Notes: generated by a model not told the origin, from the letters alone. DNA of 64,000 nt from Sunxiuqinia sp965372405 (GCA_965372405.1 CBDVCE010000001.1:62001-126000), one strand, 5' to 3'. Positions 35,291-45,413 are shown, numbered from the stretch's first letter. Translations and numbers: made by a program.

Positions 35291-35541
35291 TGATATTGAT
35301 TTTTTTAAATATGATTGATTTTTGGAGATCCCTTTCCATTTTAATGCCAATTCTAAATCTGAAAAAATAAGTACCTGTTAATTTACCAAAATGTATTTAC
35401 AGAATATATCAGACAAAAGATATTTCTTCATAATTCATCTTTATTCTAAATAAAACTTAAGTAATATTTATTTATGAATCAGTCATTTCATCTATACCTT
35501 AAGCGTCGTTCAATTTACTATGCACTATACGCAGTTTTTTC

Positions 35542-35549
35542 TATCTTTG
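35542..35549 (+). promoter_or_regulatory. -7 element of the leuS promoter
   Basis: TATCTTTG is a perfect match to TAnnTTTG and lies 127 nt before the leuS start. The leader is long for this genome; it contains no riboswitch or T-box that I recognise. No strong -33 TTTG at normal spacing. Confidence 0.5.
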
Positions 35550-35675
35550 CCGCGCAATCATAAGCTGGTGAAAAGTATGACTGTCAACAATAACAGCGAT
35601 ACAATACAAGACTGGCAATGTAATAAAATAACAAAAAGGTCTGCGACCTTTAACTGATTTTAATCAACCGATACG

Positions 35676-38327
35676 ATGGAATACAAATTCTGGGACATTG
35701 AGCCAAAATGGCAAGCCTACTGGGAGGAAAATAAAACCTTCAAGACCGAAAACGACTTTTCAAAACCAAAATATTACATCCTCGATATGTTTCCTTATCC
35801 ATCTGGATCAGGACTTCATGTTGGACACCCTGAAGGATACACTGCAACTGACATAATCAGCCGATACAAACGGATGAAAGGATTCAATGTATTGCACCCG
35901 ATGGGATGGGATGCTTTTGGGCTACCTGCAGAGCAATACGCTATTCAAACAGGGACACACCCTGCAATCACTACCCAAAAGAACTGTGACAATTTCCGTC
36001 GTCAGATTAAAACATTAGGGCTTAGCTATGACTGGGATCGTGAGATCAATACTACCGACCCAAAATATTTTAAGTGGACACAGTGGATATTTACCAAACT
36101 GTATAATACATGGTTTGATGCTGAAATAAACAAAGGTCGTCCTATTTCCGAATTACCTATTCCTGATGAAGTAAAAGCTGAAGGAAAAACTGCGGTAAAA
36201 GAATACATCGGCAAAAAACGCCTGGCTTATTACGATAACGCTCAGGTATGGTGGTGCGAGCACTGCAAGACAGTATGTGCAAACGAAGAAGTTCTTACTG
36301 ATGGTTCACATGAAAAATGTGGCAATCAGGTGACTCGCAAAAACTTGAAACAATGGCTGCTTCGGATTCCTCATTATGCACAACGTTTGCTTGAGGGACT
36401 AAATGATTTGGACTGGCCAGAAGGTGTTAAAGACATGCAGAGAAACTGGATTGGCAAATCAACAGGCGCTGAAGTCGATTTTGTTTTACAAGGACTAGAT
36501 CAAAGTCTACGTGTTTATACTACTCGTTCTGACACTTTGTTTGGTGCAACCTACATGGTTGTTTCACCAGAACATCCAATGCTTTCAGAAATTGTATTGG
36601 ATGAGAAAAAAGCTGAAGTTGAGAAATACATTCAAGCTGCTTCATTAAAATCTGACTTGGATCGTACCGAGTTGGCCAAAGATAAAACCGGTGTATTTTC
36701 CGGACGTTACGCCATCAACCCGGTTACAGGGAAAGAGGTTCCAGTTTGGGTTGCAGATTACGTACTAATGGGATATGGAACCGGAGCGATTATGGCTGTT
36801 CCGGCACATGATACTCGCGACTTTGAGTTTGCAGAAAAATTTGACATTCCAATTATTTGCATTCTCGATCCAAAAGATGCTGAAGATGAAATCAGAGAGC
36901 AAGTATTGACTGGTAAAGCTTGCTGGACTGGAGATGGTTCTTACGTCAACTCATCAAGTGATATTACAGGACTTGATATTAACGAACTAAATAAAGATGA
37001 TGGCATCGCCAAAACAATTGGTTGGCTGGAAGAAAAACAAATCGGGAATGCAACTGAAAACTTCAAACTTCGCGATTGGCTATTTAGCCGCCAGCGTTAT
37101 TGGGGCGAACCATTCCCTGTAATTCACTGGGAAGATGGCGAAGTAACTCTAGTTGAAGATGACCTACCAGTAAGCTTGCCAGACATGGAGAAATTTGAAC
37201 CGGGAGATGGAGGCGAATCGCCACTGTCCAATGCTGGTGACTGGCTAACGGTAGTTGATAAGAATGGGCGAAAAGGTCGCCGGGAAACCAATACCATGCC
37301 TCAATGGGCGGGATCATGCTGGTACTACCTGCGCTATATCGACCCAAAAAATGATGAGCAGATTTTTGACAAAAAAGTTGAAAACTACTGGATGCCTGTT
37401 GACTTATACATTGGAGGTGCAGAGCATGCCGTACTTCACTTATTGTACTCACGATTCTGGCACAAGGTATTATTTGACTTAGATATTGTTTCAACTGAAG
37501 AACCATTCCAAAAACTGTTCAATCAGGGAATGATTCTCGCGTTTGCATACGAAACACAAACGGGAGGAAAGGTAACTTCAGATTTAGTTGAAGAAAAAGA
37601 TGGTGCGTATTTCCATACAGAAACAGGAGAAGAACTTCGTCAGATTGTTGCAAAAATGTCGAAGTCTTTGAAGAATGTCATCAACCCTGATGACGTGGTA
37701 GAGAAATATGGAGCTGATGCACTTCGATTGTACGAAATGTTTATGGGACCATTGGATGACACCAAACCGTGGGCTGAAAATGGTGTAAAAGGAGTTTTTG
37801 GATTCCTTGGACGTGCTTGTCGTTTCTTTGCAAATCTGGATAATATTGTTGATGGAGAAGAAGACAAAGATGTATTGAAGTTACTTCAGCAAACCATCAT
37901 TAAAGTAGGTGATGATATAGAAAACCTGAAATTCAACACAGGGATATCGGCACTTATGGTATTTAATAATTTGGCAATAAAAAAAGGAAAAGTGACTAAG
38001 GCAACAGCGCAAACTTTTGCTACAATTCTGGCACCTTATGCTCCACACCTTGCGGAGGAATTATGGCAACTTTATGGCAACGAGAAGACATTATCGTACG
38101 AACCATGGCCTGTCGCTGACAAAAGCTTGTTGGTTGAAGACACACACACATATCCGGTTTCATTCAATGGCAAAATGCGTTTTAAGCTGGAGCTACCATT
38201 AGATATGCCAAAAGATGAAATTGAAAAGATTGTATTGGAACATGAGCTTTCTCAAAAATGGCTGGATGGGAAATCACCTAAGAAAATGATTATTGTCCCT
38301 AAAAAGATTATTAATGTAGTTGTTTAA
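35676..38327 (+). CDS. leuS: Leucyl-tRNA synthetase
   Basis: This 883-aa class I synthetase charges tRNA-Leu. It has the HIGH-type motif in PYPSGSGLHVGH (residues 40-51), a CP1 editing domain (about 240-430, with the T-rich YTTRSDTLFGATYM and GTGAIMAVPAHDTRD), the KMSKS motif (near 660, AKMSKSLKNVINPDD) and a C-terminal anticodon-binding domain. Zinc-binding CEHCKTVC is visible near residue 190. Length and order are normal. Confidence 0.98.
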   Translation: MEYKFWDIEPKWQAYWEENKTFKTENDFSKPKYYILDMFPYPSGSGLHVGHPEGYTATDIISRYKRMKGFNVLHPMGWDAFGLPAEQYAIQTGTHPAITTQKNCDNFRRQIKTLGLSYDWDREINTTDPKYFKWTQWIFTKLYNTWFDAEINKGRPISELPIPDEVKAEGKTAVKEYIGKKRLAYYDNAQVWWCEHCKTVCANEEVLTDGSHEKCGNQVTRKNLKQWLLRIPHYAQRLLEGLNDLDWPEGVKDMQRNWIGKSTGAEVDFVLQGLDQSLRVYTTRSDTLFGATYMVVSPEHPMLSEIVLDEKKAEVEKYIQAASLKSDLDRTELAKDKTGVFSGRYAINPVTGKEVPVWVADYVLMGYGTGAIMAVPAHDTRDFEFAEKFDIPIICILDPKDAEDEIREQVLTGKACWTGDGSYVNSSSDITGLDINELNKDDGIAKTIGWLEEKQIGNATENFKLRDWLFSRQRYWGEPFPVIHWEDGEVTLVEDDLPVSLPDMEKFEPGDGGESPLSNAGDWLTVVDKNGRKGRRETNTMPQWAGSCWYYLRYIDPKNDEQIFDKKVENYWMPVDLYIGGAEHAVLHLLYSRFWHKVLFDLDIVSTEEPFQKLFNQGMILAFAYETQTGGKVTSDLVEEKDGAYFHTETGEELRQIVAKMSKSLKNVINPDDVVEKYGADALRLYEMFMGPLDDTKPWAENGVKGVFGFLGRACRFFANLDNIVDGEEDKDVLKLLQQTIIKVGDDIENLKFNTGISALMVFNNLAIKKGKVTKATAQTFATILAPYAPHLAEELWQLYGNEKTLSYEPWPVADKSLLVEDTHTYPVSFNGKMRFKLELPLDMPKDEIEKIVLEHELSQKWLDGKSPKKMIIVPKKIINVVV

Positions 38328-38356
38328 AACGATTCTATAATAAACACATTTATAAG

Positions 38357-38382
38357 TGGCATTCTTCAATTGAGGAATGCCA
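38357..38382 (+). terminator. Terminator of leuS
   Basis: TGGCATTC...GAATGCCA forms a long stem around a TCAATTGA palindrome and is followed by TTTTTGTT. It overlaps the last codons of the convergent histidine kinase gene, and may serve both. Confidence 0.85.
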
Positions 38383-39679
38383 TTTTTGTTACATTGCTTT
38401 CACAAATTGTGAAATAAAAAGTAGTCCCCTCTCCAAACACAGAGTCGACCCAAATTTGACCACCCATTTTTTCAACCAATTGCTTTGACAGAAAGAGCCC
38501 AATTCCTGTCCCGCGTGATAACCGGTCTGCACTTTCTTCAATTTTCACAAAACGTTCAAAAATCTGTTTCTGATTCTCAGGACGGATACCAATACCTGTA
38601 TCTTTTACAAAAAACATCAGTTCGCCAGCTTCTTTTATACAACCATAAGTAACAGATCCTTTTTCAGTAAACTTGATTGCGTTATTTATTAAATTCCGCA
38701 GAACCTGTTCCAGACGAGTAGAATCAGTATAAACATTAGGGTTATCAAGGTTTAATTCATATTGAATAGACAATTGTTCCTTATTAATCATGCCTTCAAA
38801 GCTAATCTTAAGCCACTCAAACATTTTCTCAATATTAACTTCCTTATTTTTAAAGACAAGTTCGTCTACTTCAATTTTTGAAAGATCAATAATATCCTCA
38901 ATCAACTTCAATAAATAATCACTATTTGTAGTCAGGATGTCTTTAAACAACTCTTGTTTTTCCTTCGTAAATTCCTCTTCAGCTAATAAAGATGAAAAGC
39001 CTACAATAGCATTCAATGGAGTTCGAATCTCATGAGACATATTTGCTAAAAATGCAGACTTAAGCTGATCAGCTTTTCGTGCTTTCTGATATTGCTCAAT
39101 ATAATTGCGTTTAATCGCTGCAATAAATGCGGTCATCATCATCAGTGCAAAAATAAGTCCAAAATAAACATCTGAAATTCGGGAATATTCAGAAGGATAA
39201 CTCCCAACTAGATTCGGTTGCTGAATTTCTTGGGTATATAAAAACAACAGATTAATTAGAATTAAAGAAAAAATAAAAACAACTCTTTTTTTATCCCAAA
39301 CAAAAATATAAAAGGTAAATGCAACCAGATACAAAGTCAAGATTGGACCTTTAGACCCAAAATTATACAACCATGCAAAATTTAGAGAGAGCAAAATTGC
39401 AATGGAAACCAGCAAATAAAGCATTTTTGAAATTCTTCTGAATCTACCGATAATAAAGAAAATACTAAATACGATAAACATACATACCGAAAAAATAGTA
39501 ATTTCTTCCGGAAGGTTCTGAATGTAATTAAAGATAGCACTTGATAATCCAGCTAATGCGATAATAATACTTGTGTACATTATCAATACATCCTGAAAAC
39601 TTAAACTAGCAGAACTACCGAAAAAGAACGTTCTGGTTTTTTCTATACTAATAGCTGGGAAAATGCCCATAACTCTCAT
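38366..39679 (-). CDS. Membrane sensor histidine kinase
   Basis: This 437-aa kinase has five or six N-terminal transmembrane helices (about 33-190), a HisKA dimerisation domain (H216 in ANMSHEIRTPLNAIVGF) and a HATPase_c domain (about 320-430: NLINNAIKF, VKDTGIGIRPENQ, GTGIGLFLSKQLVEKMGG). No PAS or receiver domain is seen. The membrane domain, rather than a periplasmic loop, probably senses the signal. No response regulator is next to it, so it is an orphan kinase. Confidence 0.92.
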   Translation of the reverse strand: MRVMGIFPAISIEKTRTFFFGSSASLSFQDVLIMYTSIIIALAGLSSAIFNYIQNLPEEITIFSVCMFIVFSIFFIIGRFRRISKMLYLLVSIAILLSLNFAWLYNFGSKGPILTLYLVAFTFYIFVWDKKRVVFIFSLILINLLFLYTQEIQQPNLVGSYPSEYSRISDVYFGLIFALMMMTAFIAAIKRNYIEQYQKARKADQLKSAFLANMSHEIRTPLNAIVGFSSLLAEEEFTKEKQELFKDILTTNSDYLLKLIEDIIDLSKIEVDELVFKNKEVNIEKMFEWLKISFEGMINKEQLSIQYELNLDNPNVYTDSTRLEQVLRNLINNAIKFTEKGSVTYGCIKEAGELMFFVKDTGIGIRPENQKQIFERFVKIEESADRLSRGTGIGLFLSKQLVEKMGGQIWVDSVFGEGTTFYFTICESNVTKMAFLN

Positions 39680-39940
39680 AGCGAGCAGTTGTGTTTATTT
39701 GCAAATAAAATTTAAAACGATGAATCTAGCATTTATAATTGTTTCAACCAAAGTTTTTTTTCAAGAGGGAAACCACAAAATTCATAAATAAAACACATTA
39801 TTGTTGAAGAATCTTAGCTAATTCGACAACAAAAATGATTTCCCTGATTTTTCTCAATAAATATTAATAAATAGCTGCGTTCTTTTGCGCGCAATTTTAA
39901 TGAATTCTTTTATTTTGTATAATTCGATATCGGAAGGAAA

Positions 39941-40798
39941 ATGAAACAAAAATTAATTTCAACATTCAAAGATTACATAATCATTTCAGCAGGTCTTTTG
40001 CTTTTCGCAATGGCCTGGACTGTCTTTCTTATTCCTGCAGAAATTACAGGTGGTGGCATTAGCGGTATCGCTGCAGTTATCTTTTATAGTTCGGGAATCC
40101 CAATTTGGATTTCGTATTTAATTGTAAATGTCTTTTTAGTAGCGTTAGCGCTAAAAGTTTTGGGCGCAAGCTTTGGTATAAAAACAATCTTTAGCATGTC
40201 GCTCATGTCATTTCTATTTGCTGTATTACCTGAGCTAATTACAGAGCCAATTATTGACGACACCTTTTTATCTGCCGTACTCGGAGGAATGCTTGGAGGA
40301 GTTGGACTCGGTATTGTTTTTTCACGCGGAGGAAGCACTGGGGGCACAGATATTATTGCAATGATTATTAACAAGTACCGGAACATTAGTCCGGGAAAAG
40401 TAATTCTTGCCTGTGATGTGATTATTATTGCCTCTTCGTATTTTGTTTTCCACTCACTGGAGAAACTGGTTTACGGATATGTGTCCATGTGGGTTGTTTC
40501 GTATTCACTTGATGCATTCTTAAATGGTGCAAAGCGATCAACTCAAATGTTCATCTTCTCAAAAAAATATGATGAAATTGCTGATTTTATCAATAAAAAA
40601 ACCGACAGGGGCGTTACTCTTATTAATGGTACTGGTTGGTACACAAAAGAAAATGTTGACATACTAATGACCGTTGTGCGAAAACGTGAGTCGAGCATGA
40701 TTTTTAGAAAAATTAAAAATATTGATCCTGAGGCATTTATAACCATGGGCAGTGTCGAGGGTGTATTTGGTCATGGATTTGACAAAATAAAAATATAA
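39941..40798 (+). CDS. YitT-family membrane protein (DUF2179)
   Basis: This 285-aa protein has about five or six transmembrane helices with the glycine-rich EITGGGISGIAAVIFYSSG and GVGLGIVFSRGGSTGGTDIIA repeats of the YitT family, and a C-terminal cytoplasmic DUF2179 domain (about 220-285: NKKTDRGVTLINGTGWYT, PEAFITMGSVEGVFG). Transported substrate is unknown. The M23 peptidase gene starts 1 nt after its stop, so they are cotranscribed. Confidence 0.93.
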   Translation: MKQKLISTFKDYIIISAGLLLFAMAWTVFLIPAEITGGGISGIAAVIFYSSGIPIWISYLIVNVFLVALALKVLGASFGIKTIFSMSLMSFLFAVLPELITEPIIDDTFLSAVLGGMLGGVGLGIVFSRGGSTGGTDIIAMIINKYRNISPGKVILACDVIIIASSYFVFHSLEKLVYGYVSMWVVSYSLDAFLNGAKRSTQMFIFSKKYDEIADFINKKTDRGVTLINGTGWYTKENVDILMTVVRKRESSMIFRKIKNIDPEAFITMGSVEGVFGHGFDKIKI

Positions 40799-40799
40799 T

Positions 40800-42068
40800 A
40801 TGAAAAAGTATTGGATTGAAATTGTTTTTATCGGAATTAGTTTATCACTGTTAACGTATCTGTTTATTGTTCCGGCATCAATGCCAAAATTTGAAATTAG
40901 CGAACCAATTCCCGAAGTAATCCCCGATCCAATCCTTAAATTTGGGTTACCTGTTGACTCTTTCATTATTGAAGATGGAAAAATCAGAAGAAATCAAAAC
41001 CTTTCTGATATTTTATCGAAGAAAGGTGTGTCCTACCAAACAATTGACAAACTTGCACGAAAATCAAAACCCATTTTTGATGTTCGAAAAATCAAATATA
41101 AAAACCCTTTTCATTTCTTTTTCAGTAACGATAGCCTTAAAACTCCCTCTTACTTTGTTTATGAAATTGATGCAGTAGACTATATTATCTATCACCTCAA
41201 TGACAGTCTTTTCATTACTCGCGGGAAGAAACCAATACATACAGAATTAAGAACTGCTACCGGCGTTATAAAGTCTTCCCTCTGGAACACAATGAAAGAG
41301 AACAACATCAATCCGGTTTTAGCAATTGAACTTTCCGAGATTTACGCCTGGACAGTTGATTTTTTTGGTATTCAGAAAGGAGATAAGTTCCGTGTGATTT
41401 ATGAAGAAAACTTTGTTGACAGTACTTCGGTTGGTATTGGAAAAATTTATGCCAGCCAGTTTCAACACATTAATGAAGATTATTATGCTTTTATTTTCAA
41501 TCAGGATAGTGTTGAAAACTTCTTTGACGAACAAGGAAAAAGCCTCCGAAAAGCATTTTTAAAAGCGCCACTTAAATTCTCCAGAATTAGTTCCAGATTT
41601 TCGTACAGCCGAATGCACCCCGTTTTAAAATACCGACGTCCTCACTTGGGAATTGATTATGCGGCAGCAACTGGCACTCCGGTTCAATCAATTGGAGATG
41701 GAGTTGTAACTCGCAAAGGCTATCAAAAAAGAGGTGGAGGAAGATATCTATACATCAAACACAATTCTGTTTATACAACCTGCTACATGCACTTAAATGG
41801 ATATGGAAAAGGAATTGCACCAGGAGTTCGGGTAAAGCAAGGGCAAACTATTGGTTACGTAGGAAAATCAGGCTTAGCAACTGGTCCACATTTGGATTTC
41901 AGGGTATTTAGAAACGGCTCAGCAATGGATCCGCTAAAAGTTAAAGCACCACCAGTAGAGCCGGTTCGTGAAGAAAAAATGCATGATTACACATTAATAA
42001 AAGATTCCCTGATGCAAGAATTGCAATTCATTCCATTTCCTGAAAACAAACCCAGGAAACAATCTTAA
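40800..42068 (+). CDS. M23-family cell-wall endopeptidase
   Basis: This 422-aa protein has an N-terminal membrane anchor (about 5-25), a beta-rich middle (OapA/LysM-like, about 50-240) and a C-terminal M23/LytM domain (about 265-385) with the metal-binding HLGIDYAA and GPHLDFRVF segments and the TTCYMHLNGYGKG stretch. LytM enzymes cut peptidoglycan peptide bridges in the periplasm. It follows yitT by one base. Confidence 0.92.
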   Translation: MKKYWIEIVFIGISLSLLTYLFIVPASMPKFEISEPIPEVIPDPILKFGLPVDSFIIEDGKIRRNQNLSDILSKKGVSYQTIDKLARKSKPIFDVRKIKYKNPFHFFFSNDSLKTPSYFVYEIDAVDYIIYHLNDSLFITRGKKPIHTELRTATGVIKSSLWNTMKENNINPVLAIELSEIYAWTVDFFGIQKGDKFRVIYEENFVDSTSVGIGKIYASQFQHINEDYYAFIFNQDSVENFFDEQGKSLRKAFLKAPLKFSRISSRFSYSRMHPVLKYRRPHLGIDYAAATGTPVQSIGDGVVTRKGYQKRGGGRYLYIKHNSVYTTCYMHLNGYGKGIAPGVRVKQGQTIGYVGKSGLATGPHLDFRVFRNGSAMDPLKVKAPPVEPVREEKMHDYTLIKDSLMQELQFIPFPENKPRKQS

Positions 42069-42129
42069 AAATTAAGCTCCAATATTTATTATTATTCCAA
42101 TTTACACTAATTCAATAATTGAAGAAGTA

Positions 42130-42696
42130 TTAGTTGCCTCCTATTAACACTTCTTCAATTACCCTTGGAAAATGTTCATATTCGAGCACATGCACTTTTG
42201 CAGCAACATCTTCAGGAGTATCCGTGTCTGTTAATTCACATGTAGCCTGAAAAATTAAGTTTCCTTCATCATACCGTTCATTTACGAAATGAATAGAAAT
42301 CCCGCTTTCTTTTTCTTTGTTTTCAATGACAGCTTTATGAACATGATTACCATACATCCCTTTACCACCATACTTTGGCAACAATGCCGGATGTATATTA
42401 ATAATTTCAAACTCCTCCGTTAAGCTTTTGGGAACTAATAATAGAAAACCTGCAAGAACTATCATGTCAATTTTACGATTTTTTAGAGCTTCTAAAACCT
42501 TAAGGCTATTATATAACTCACCTTTGCTAAACGTAAAGGTTTCAACACCCAGCTTTTCCGCACGTATCAGAGCATAAGCACTCTCATTATTTGACCATAA
42601 TGAATCAACTTTTACGTACCGATTACCCTTAAAATATTCAATGATATTCTGGGCGTTACTTCCTGATCCTGAGGCTAGAATGGCAATTTTTTTCAT
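42130..42696 (-). CDS. purN: Phosphoribosylglycinamide formyltransferase
   Basis: This 188-aa enzyme makes formyl-GAR in purine synthesis using 10-formyl-THF. It has ILASGSGSNAQNIIEYF at the start (phosphate loop), MIVLAGFLLLVP and the catalytic INIHPALLPKYGGKGMYG...HVHKAVIE region. The ATG at 42696 (MKKIAIL) is chosen; a longer in-frame start at 42771 adds a stretch not found in the family. Confidence 0.95.
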   Translation of the reverse strand: MKKIAILASGSGSNAQNIIEYFKGNRYVKVDSLWSNNESAYALIRAEKLGVETFTFSKGELYNSLKVLEALKNRKIDMIVLAGFLLLVPKSLTEEFEIINIHPALLPKYGGKGMYGNHVHKAVIENKEKESGISIHFVNERYDEGNLIFQATCELTDTDTPEDVAAKVHVLEYEHFPRVIEEVLIGGN

Positions 42697-42806
42697 GCTA
42701 AATTGACTTATAATTACTATAATGGAATAATTGACTAGTCTGTTCGATAATAGTTGATTCGAAACAATCAACTTGACTCAAAACAGCTATTTATTTAAGT
42801 TTTTCT

Positions 42807-42837
42807 TTGATATATTTTGGGTAAATTTATTACTTTG
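42807..42837 (+). promoter_or_regulatory. Promoter of acpP-fabF-rnc
   Basis: TTG (42807-42809) and TTACTTTG (42830-42837) are 20 bases apart, close to the Bacteroidota consensus; the ATG of acpP is 50 nt downstream. Confidence 0.6.
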
Positions 42838-42886
42838 CACCGGATTTTTAAAAAACAAATTTGAATATTAACTTAAAATTAGAACT

Positions 42887-43123
42887 ATGTCTGATATTGC
42901 AGGTAAAGTAAAAGCAATTATTGTTGACAAATTAGGCGTTGACGAAAGCGAAGTAACCAATGAAGCTTCTTTTACAAATGATTTAGGTGCAGATTCTCTT
43001 GATACAGTTGAATTAATCATGGAATTTGAAAAAGAATTTGATTTGGCTATTCCAGACGATCAGGCTGAAAAAATTTCTACAGTAGGTGAGGCAGTTTCTC
43101 ACATTGAAGAAAACCTAAAGTAA
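42887..43123 (+). CDS. acpP: Acyl carrier protein
   Basis: This 78-aa acidic helical protein carries the phosphopantetheine attachment serine S37 in LGADSLDTVELIMEFE. It shuttles acyl chains in fatty-acid synthesis. fabF follows 19 nt downstream and rnc next, the usual order in Bacteroidota and many other bacteria. Confidence 0.98.
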   Translation: MSDIAGKVKAIIVDKLGVDESEVTNEASFTNDLGADSLDTVELIMEFEKEFDLAIPDDQAEKISTVGEAVSHIEENLK

Positions 43124-43142
43124 TAAATCTGAATTAACATTT

Positions 43143-44384
43143 ATGGAATTTAAACGGGTAGTTGTAACCGGACTTGGAACCATAAACCCGCTAGGTAATT
43201 CTATTGAGGAATATTGGGAAGGGCTTAAAAACGGTAGAAGCGGAGCAGATCGAATTACAAAATTTGAGATTGAGCTTCAAAAAACCCAATTTGCATGTGA
43301 GGTTAAAGACTTTGATCCTACAGATTATGTAGAGAAAAGAGAAGTGCGTAAGCATGACCTTTACACTTTATTTGCATATGGCGCAGCACAGCAAGCGATG
43401 GAAGATTCAGGTCTTGATCTGGAAACCATTGACAGAGACCGTGCAGGCGTAATTTGGGGTGCCGGAATTGGTGGTCTTCAAACTTTCTTTGAAGAAGCCA
43501 GGTCTTATAATATTGAGCGCCCTAAATTCAACCCTTTCTTCATTCCAAAAATGATTGCCAACATTGCTGGGGGCCTTCTCTCAATCCGTTATGGATTTAG
43601 AGGACCAAACTTCACCACTGTGTCTGCTTGTGCATCTGCATCTCATGCTATGATTGAAGCTTTCAATTATATCCGTATGGGAAAAGCAAACATTTTTATT
43701 ACAGGTGGTTCAGAAGCAGCAATTAATGACGCTGGTTTATGCGGATTCAATTCCATGCGTGCACTTTCTACCAGAAACGATGACCCGAAAACAGCTTCCC
43801 GCCCATTTGATAAAGACAGAGATGGCTTTGTTATGGGAGAAGGTTCAGGTGCTCTTATTTTTGAAGAGTACGAACATGCTGTTAAACGTGGCGCCAAAAT
43901 TTATAGCGAAATTGTTGGTGGTGGAATGTCAGCTGATGCTTATCACATGACTGCCCCTGACCCTCAAGGTCGAGGCGCCTCACTTGTGATGAACTGGGCA
44001 CTTGAAGACGCTGGCATTAAACCGGAAGACATTGATTACATTAATGTTCACGGTACCTCTACTCCACTTGGAGACATTGCAGAGCCAAAAGCAATCCAAA
44101 AATGTTTTGGCGATCATGCTTATAAACTAAGCATCAGTTCTACAAAATCAATGACTGGTCACCTTTTAGGTGCTGCCGGTGCTGTTGAAGGTATTGCTTC
44201 AATTCTAGCATTGAGAGAAGGGATTATCCCTCCGACAATAAATCATTTTACTGACGATCCGGAGATTGACAATAAACTTGATTTCACATTCAATGTTGCT
44301 AAGAAAAGAGACATGAAATATGCCTTGAGTAACACATTTGGTTTTGGTGGTCACAATGCAACAGTAATTTTCAAGAAATACTGA
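43143..44384 (+). CDS. fabF: 3-oxoacyl-ACP synthase II
   Basis: This 413-aa condensing enzyme extends acyl-ACP with malonyl-ACP. The catalytic cysteine is in TVSACASASH, the two histidines in NVHGTSTPLGD and SMTGHLLGAAGA, and the lysine in SSTKS. Length is that of FabF. It lies between acpP and rnc; rnc starts 4 nt after its stop. Confidence 0.97.
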   Translation: MEFKRVVVTGLGTINPLGNSIEEYWEGLKNGRSGADRITKFEIELQKTQFACEVKDFDPTDYVEKREVRKHDLYTLFAYGAAQQAMEDSGLDLETIDRDRAGVIWGAGIGGLQTFFEEARSYNIERPKFNPFFIPKMIANIAGGLLSIRYGFRGPNFTTVSACASASHAMIEAFNYIRMGKANIFITGGSEAAINDAGLCGFNSMRALSTRNDDPKTASRPFDKDRDGFVMGEGSGALIFEEYEHAVKRGAKIYSEIVGGGMSADAYHMTAPDPQGRGASLVMNWALEDAGIKPEDIDYINVHGTSTPLGDIAEPKAIQKCFGDHAYKLSISSTKSMTGHLLGAAGAVEGIASILALREGIIPPTINHFTDDPEIDNKLDFTFNVAKKRDMKYALSNTFGFGGHNATVIFKKY

Positions 44385-44388
44385 TAAC

Positions 44389-45135
44389 GTGATACGAACG
44401 TTTGTAAAAAAAATAAAACTCTTTTCTTCTCCAAGGAAAGAGTTTTATTTATTTCTAAAGTCATTGTTTGAAGTTTACCCGGAAAACATGAAGCTTTATG
44501 AAATTGCATTAATACACAGATCTGCTTCAAAACAAGATTCTCAAAAAAACTGGATAAACAATGAACGACTTGAGTATCTGGGAGATGCCATTCTCGGGGC
44601 AATCATTGCTGAATTTTTATACAACCGTTATCCAAACAAAGATGAGGGTTTTTTAACCCAAATGCGTTCAAAACTGGTAAACAGGAGCTTTCTCACAGAA
44701 CTTACGTATAAAATTGGGCTAAATAACTTCATCAAATCAAACACAAACAGCACTTCGGAAAGTAGCCATATTTACGGAGATGCTTTTGAAGCAATTATTG
44801 GTGCATTTTATCTGGACAAAGGCTATTATGCCACCAAACAATTCATTGTAAAAAAATTACTGCCTGAATATGTTGATCTAACTTCTATTCAGGACACCAA
44901 TTCTAATTTCAAAAGCCAACTAATTGAGTGGAGTCAAAAAGTTAAGAAAGAAATTAGTTTTGAAACAACAGAGCGGCCTGCAAACGACATCCGCAAACCC
45001 TCCTTCATTTCAAAAGTATTGCTTAATAATGAAGAGATTAGTAAAGGAGATGGTAATTCAAAGAAAGAAGCGCAACAAAATGCGTCAGAAAAAGCGATAA
45101 AGAATTTAAAGAAAATATATCCAACTACGTTTTAG
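44389..45135 (+). CDS. rnc: Ribonuclease III
   Basis: This 248-aa dsRNA endonuclease has the catalytic motif NNERLEYLGDAILGAII, a second conserved patch HIYGDAFEAIIGAFYLDKGY, and a C-terminal dsRNA-binding domain (about 175-245, KSQLIEWSQKVKK, GDGNSKKEAQQNASEKAIKN). It processes rRNA and mRNA. The start is GTG at 44389; the early KEFYLFLKSLFEVYPENMKLYE matches homologues, so a later ATG (44491) would remove conserved sequence. A 16-bp stem lies inside its first 21 codons. Confidence 0.95.
   Translation: MIRTFVKKIKLFSSPRKEFYLFLKSLFEVYPENMKLYEIALIHRSASKQDSQKNWINNERLEYLGDAILGAIIAEFLYNRYPNKDEGFLTQMRSKLVNRSFLTELTYKIGLNNFIKSNTNSTSESSHIYGDAFEAIIGAFYLDKGYYATKQFIVKKLLPEYVDLTSIQDTNSNFKSQLIEWSQKVKKEISFETTERPANDIRKPSFISKVLLNNEEISKGDGNSKKEAQQNASEKAIKNLKKIYPTTF
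44411..44450 (+). promoter_or_regulatory. Strong stem-loop inside the start of rnc
   Basis: Bases 44411-44426 pair with 44435-44450 in 16 consecutive pairs (one T-G), with an 8-nt loop. It lies 7 to 21 codons into rnc and 27 nt after fabF. It might be cut by RNase III to control its own mRNA, as in E. coli where the site is in the leader, or attenuate transcription into rnc. Function is inferred. Confidence 0.6.
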
Positions 45136-45148
45136 GTGCAAAAGATAA

Positions 45149-45171
45149 GGCGAAGCCCTTCTGACTTCGCC
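45149..45171. terminator. Hairpin after rnc
   Basis: GGCGAAG (45149-45155) pairs with CTTCGCC (45165-45171), 13 nt after the rnc stop; no U-run follows on the plus strand, so it may stabilise the mRNA end rather than terminate on its own. The rest of 45172-45413 shows no gene. Confidence 0.5.
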
Positions 45172-45400
45172 CTAAAAACCAAAACCTAAATTCACCTTGT
45201 AAAAACTCAGTCAAACCCCTTAACCGAGCAGACATTTGGTATATGTCTGTTTATACAAATATAGGTATATTTGAGGGGGTCTAATGCTAATTAATGTTAA
45301 AGCCTGTTAAGAATTATTGATGAATCATCACCCTGTAAATCATTAGGATAAGGCAATGTTAAATATTGTTAAGTCCTTAAAAAACGTATGTTTTAAAGGT

Positions 45401-45408
45401 TATATTTG
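45401..45408 (+). promoter_or_regulatory. -7 element of the two-component operon
   Basis: TATATTTG matches TAnnTTTG and ends 5 nt before the ATG at 45414, which would give a nearly leaderless message. A -33 TTTG was not found. Confidence 0.45.
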
Positions 45409-45413
45409 TACTT

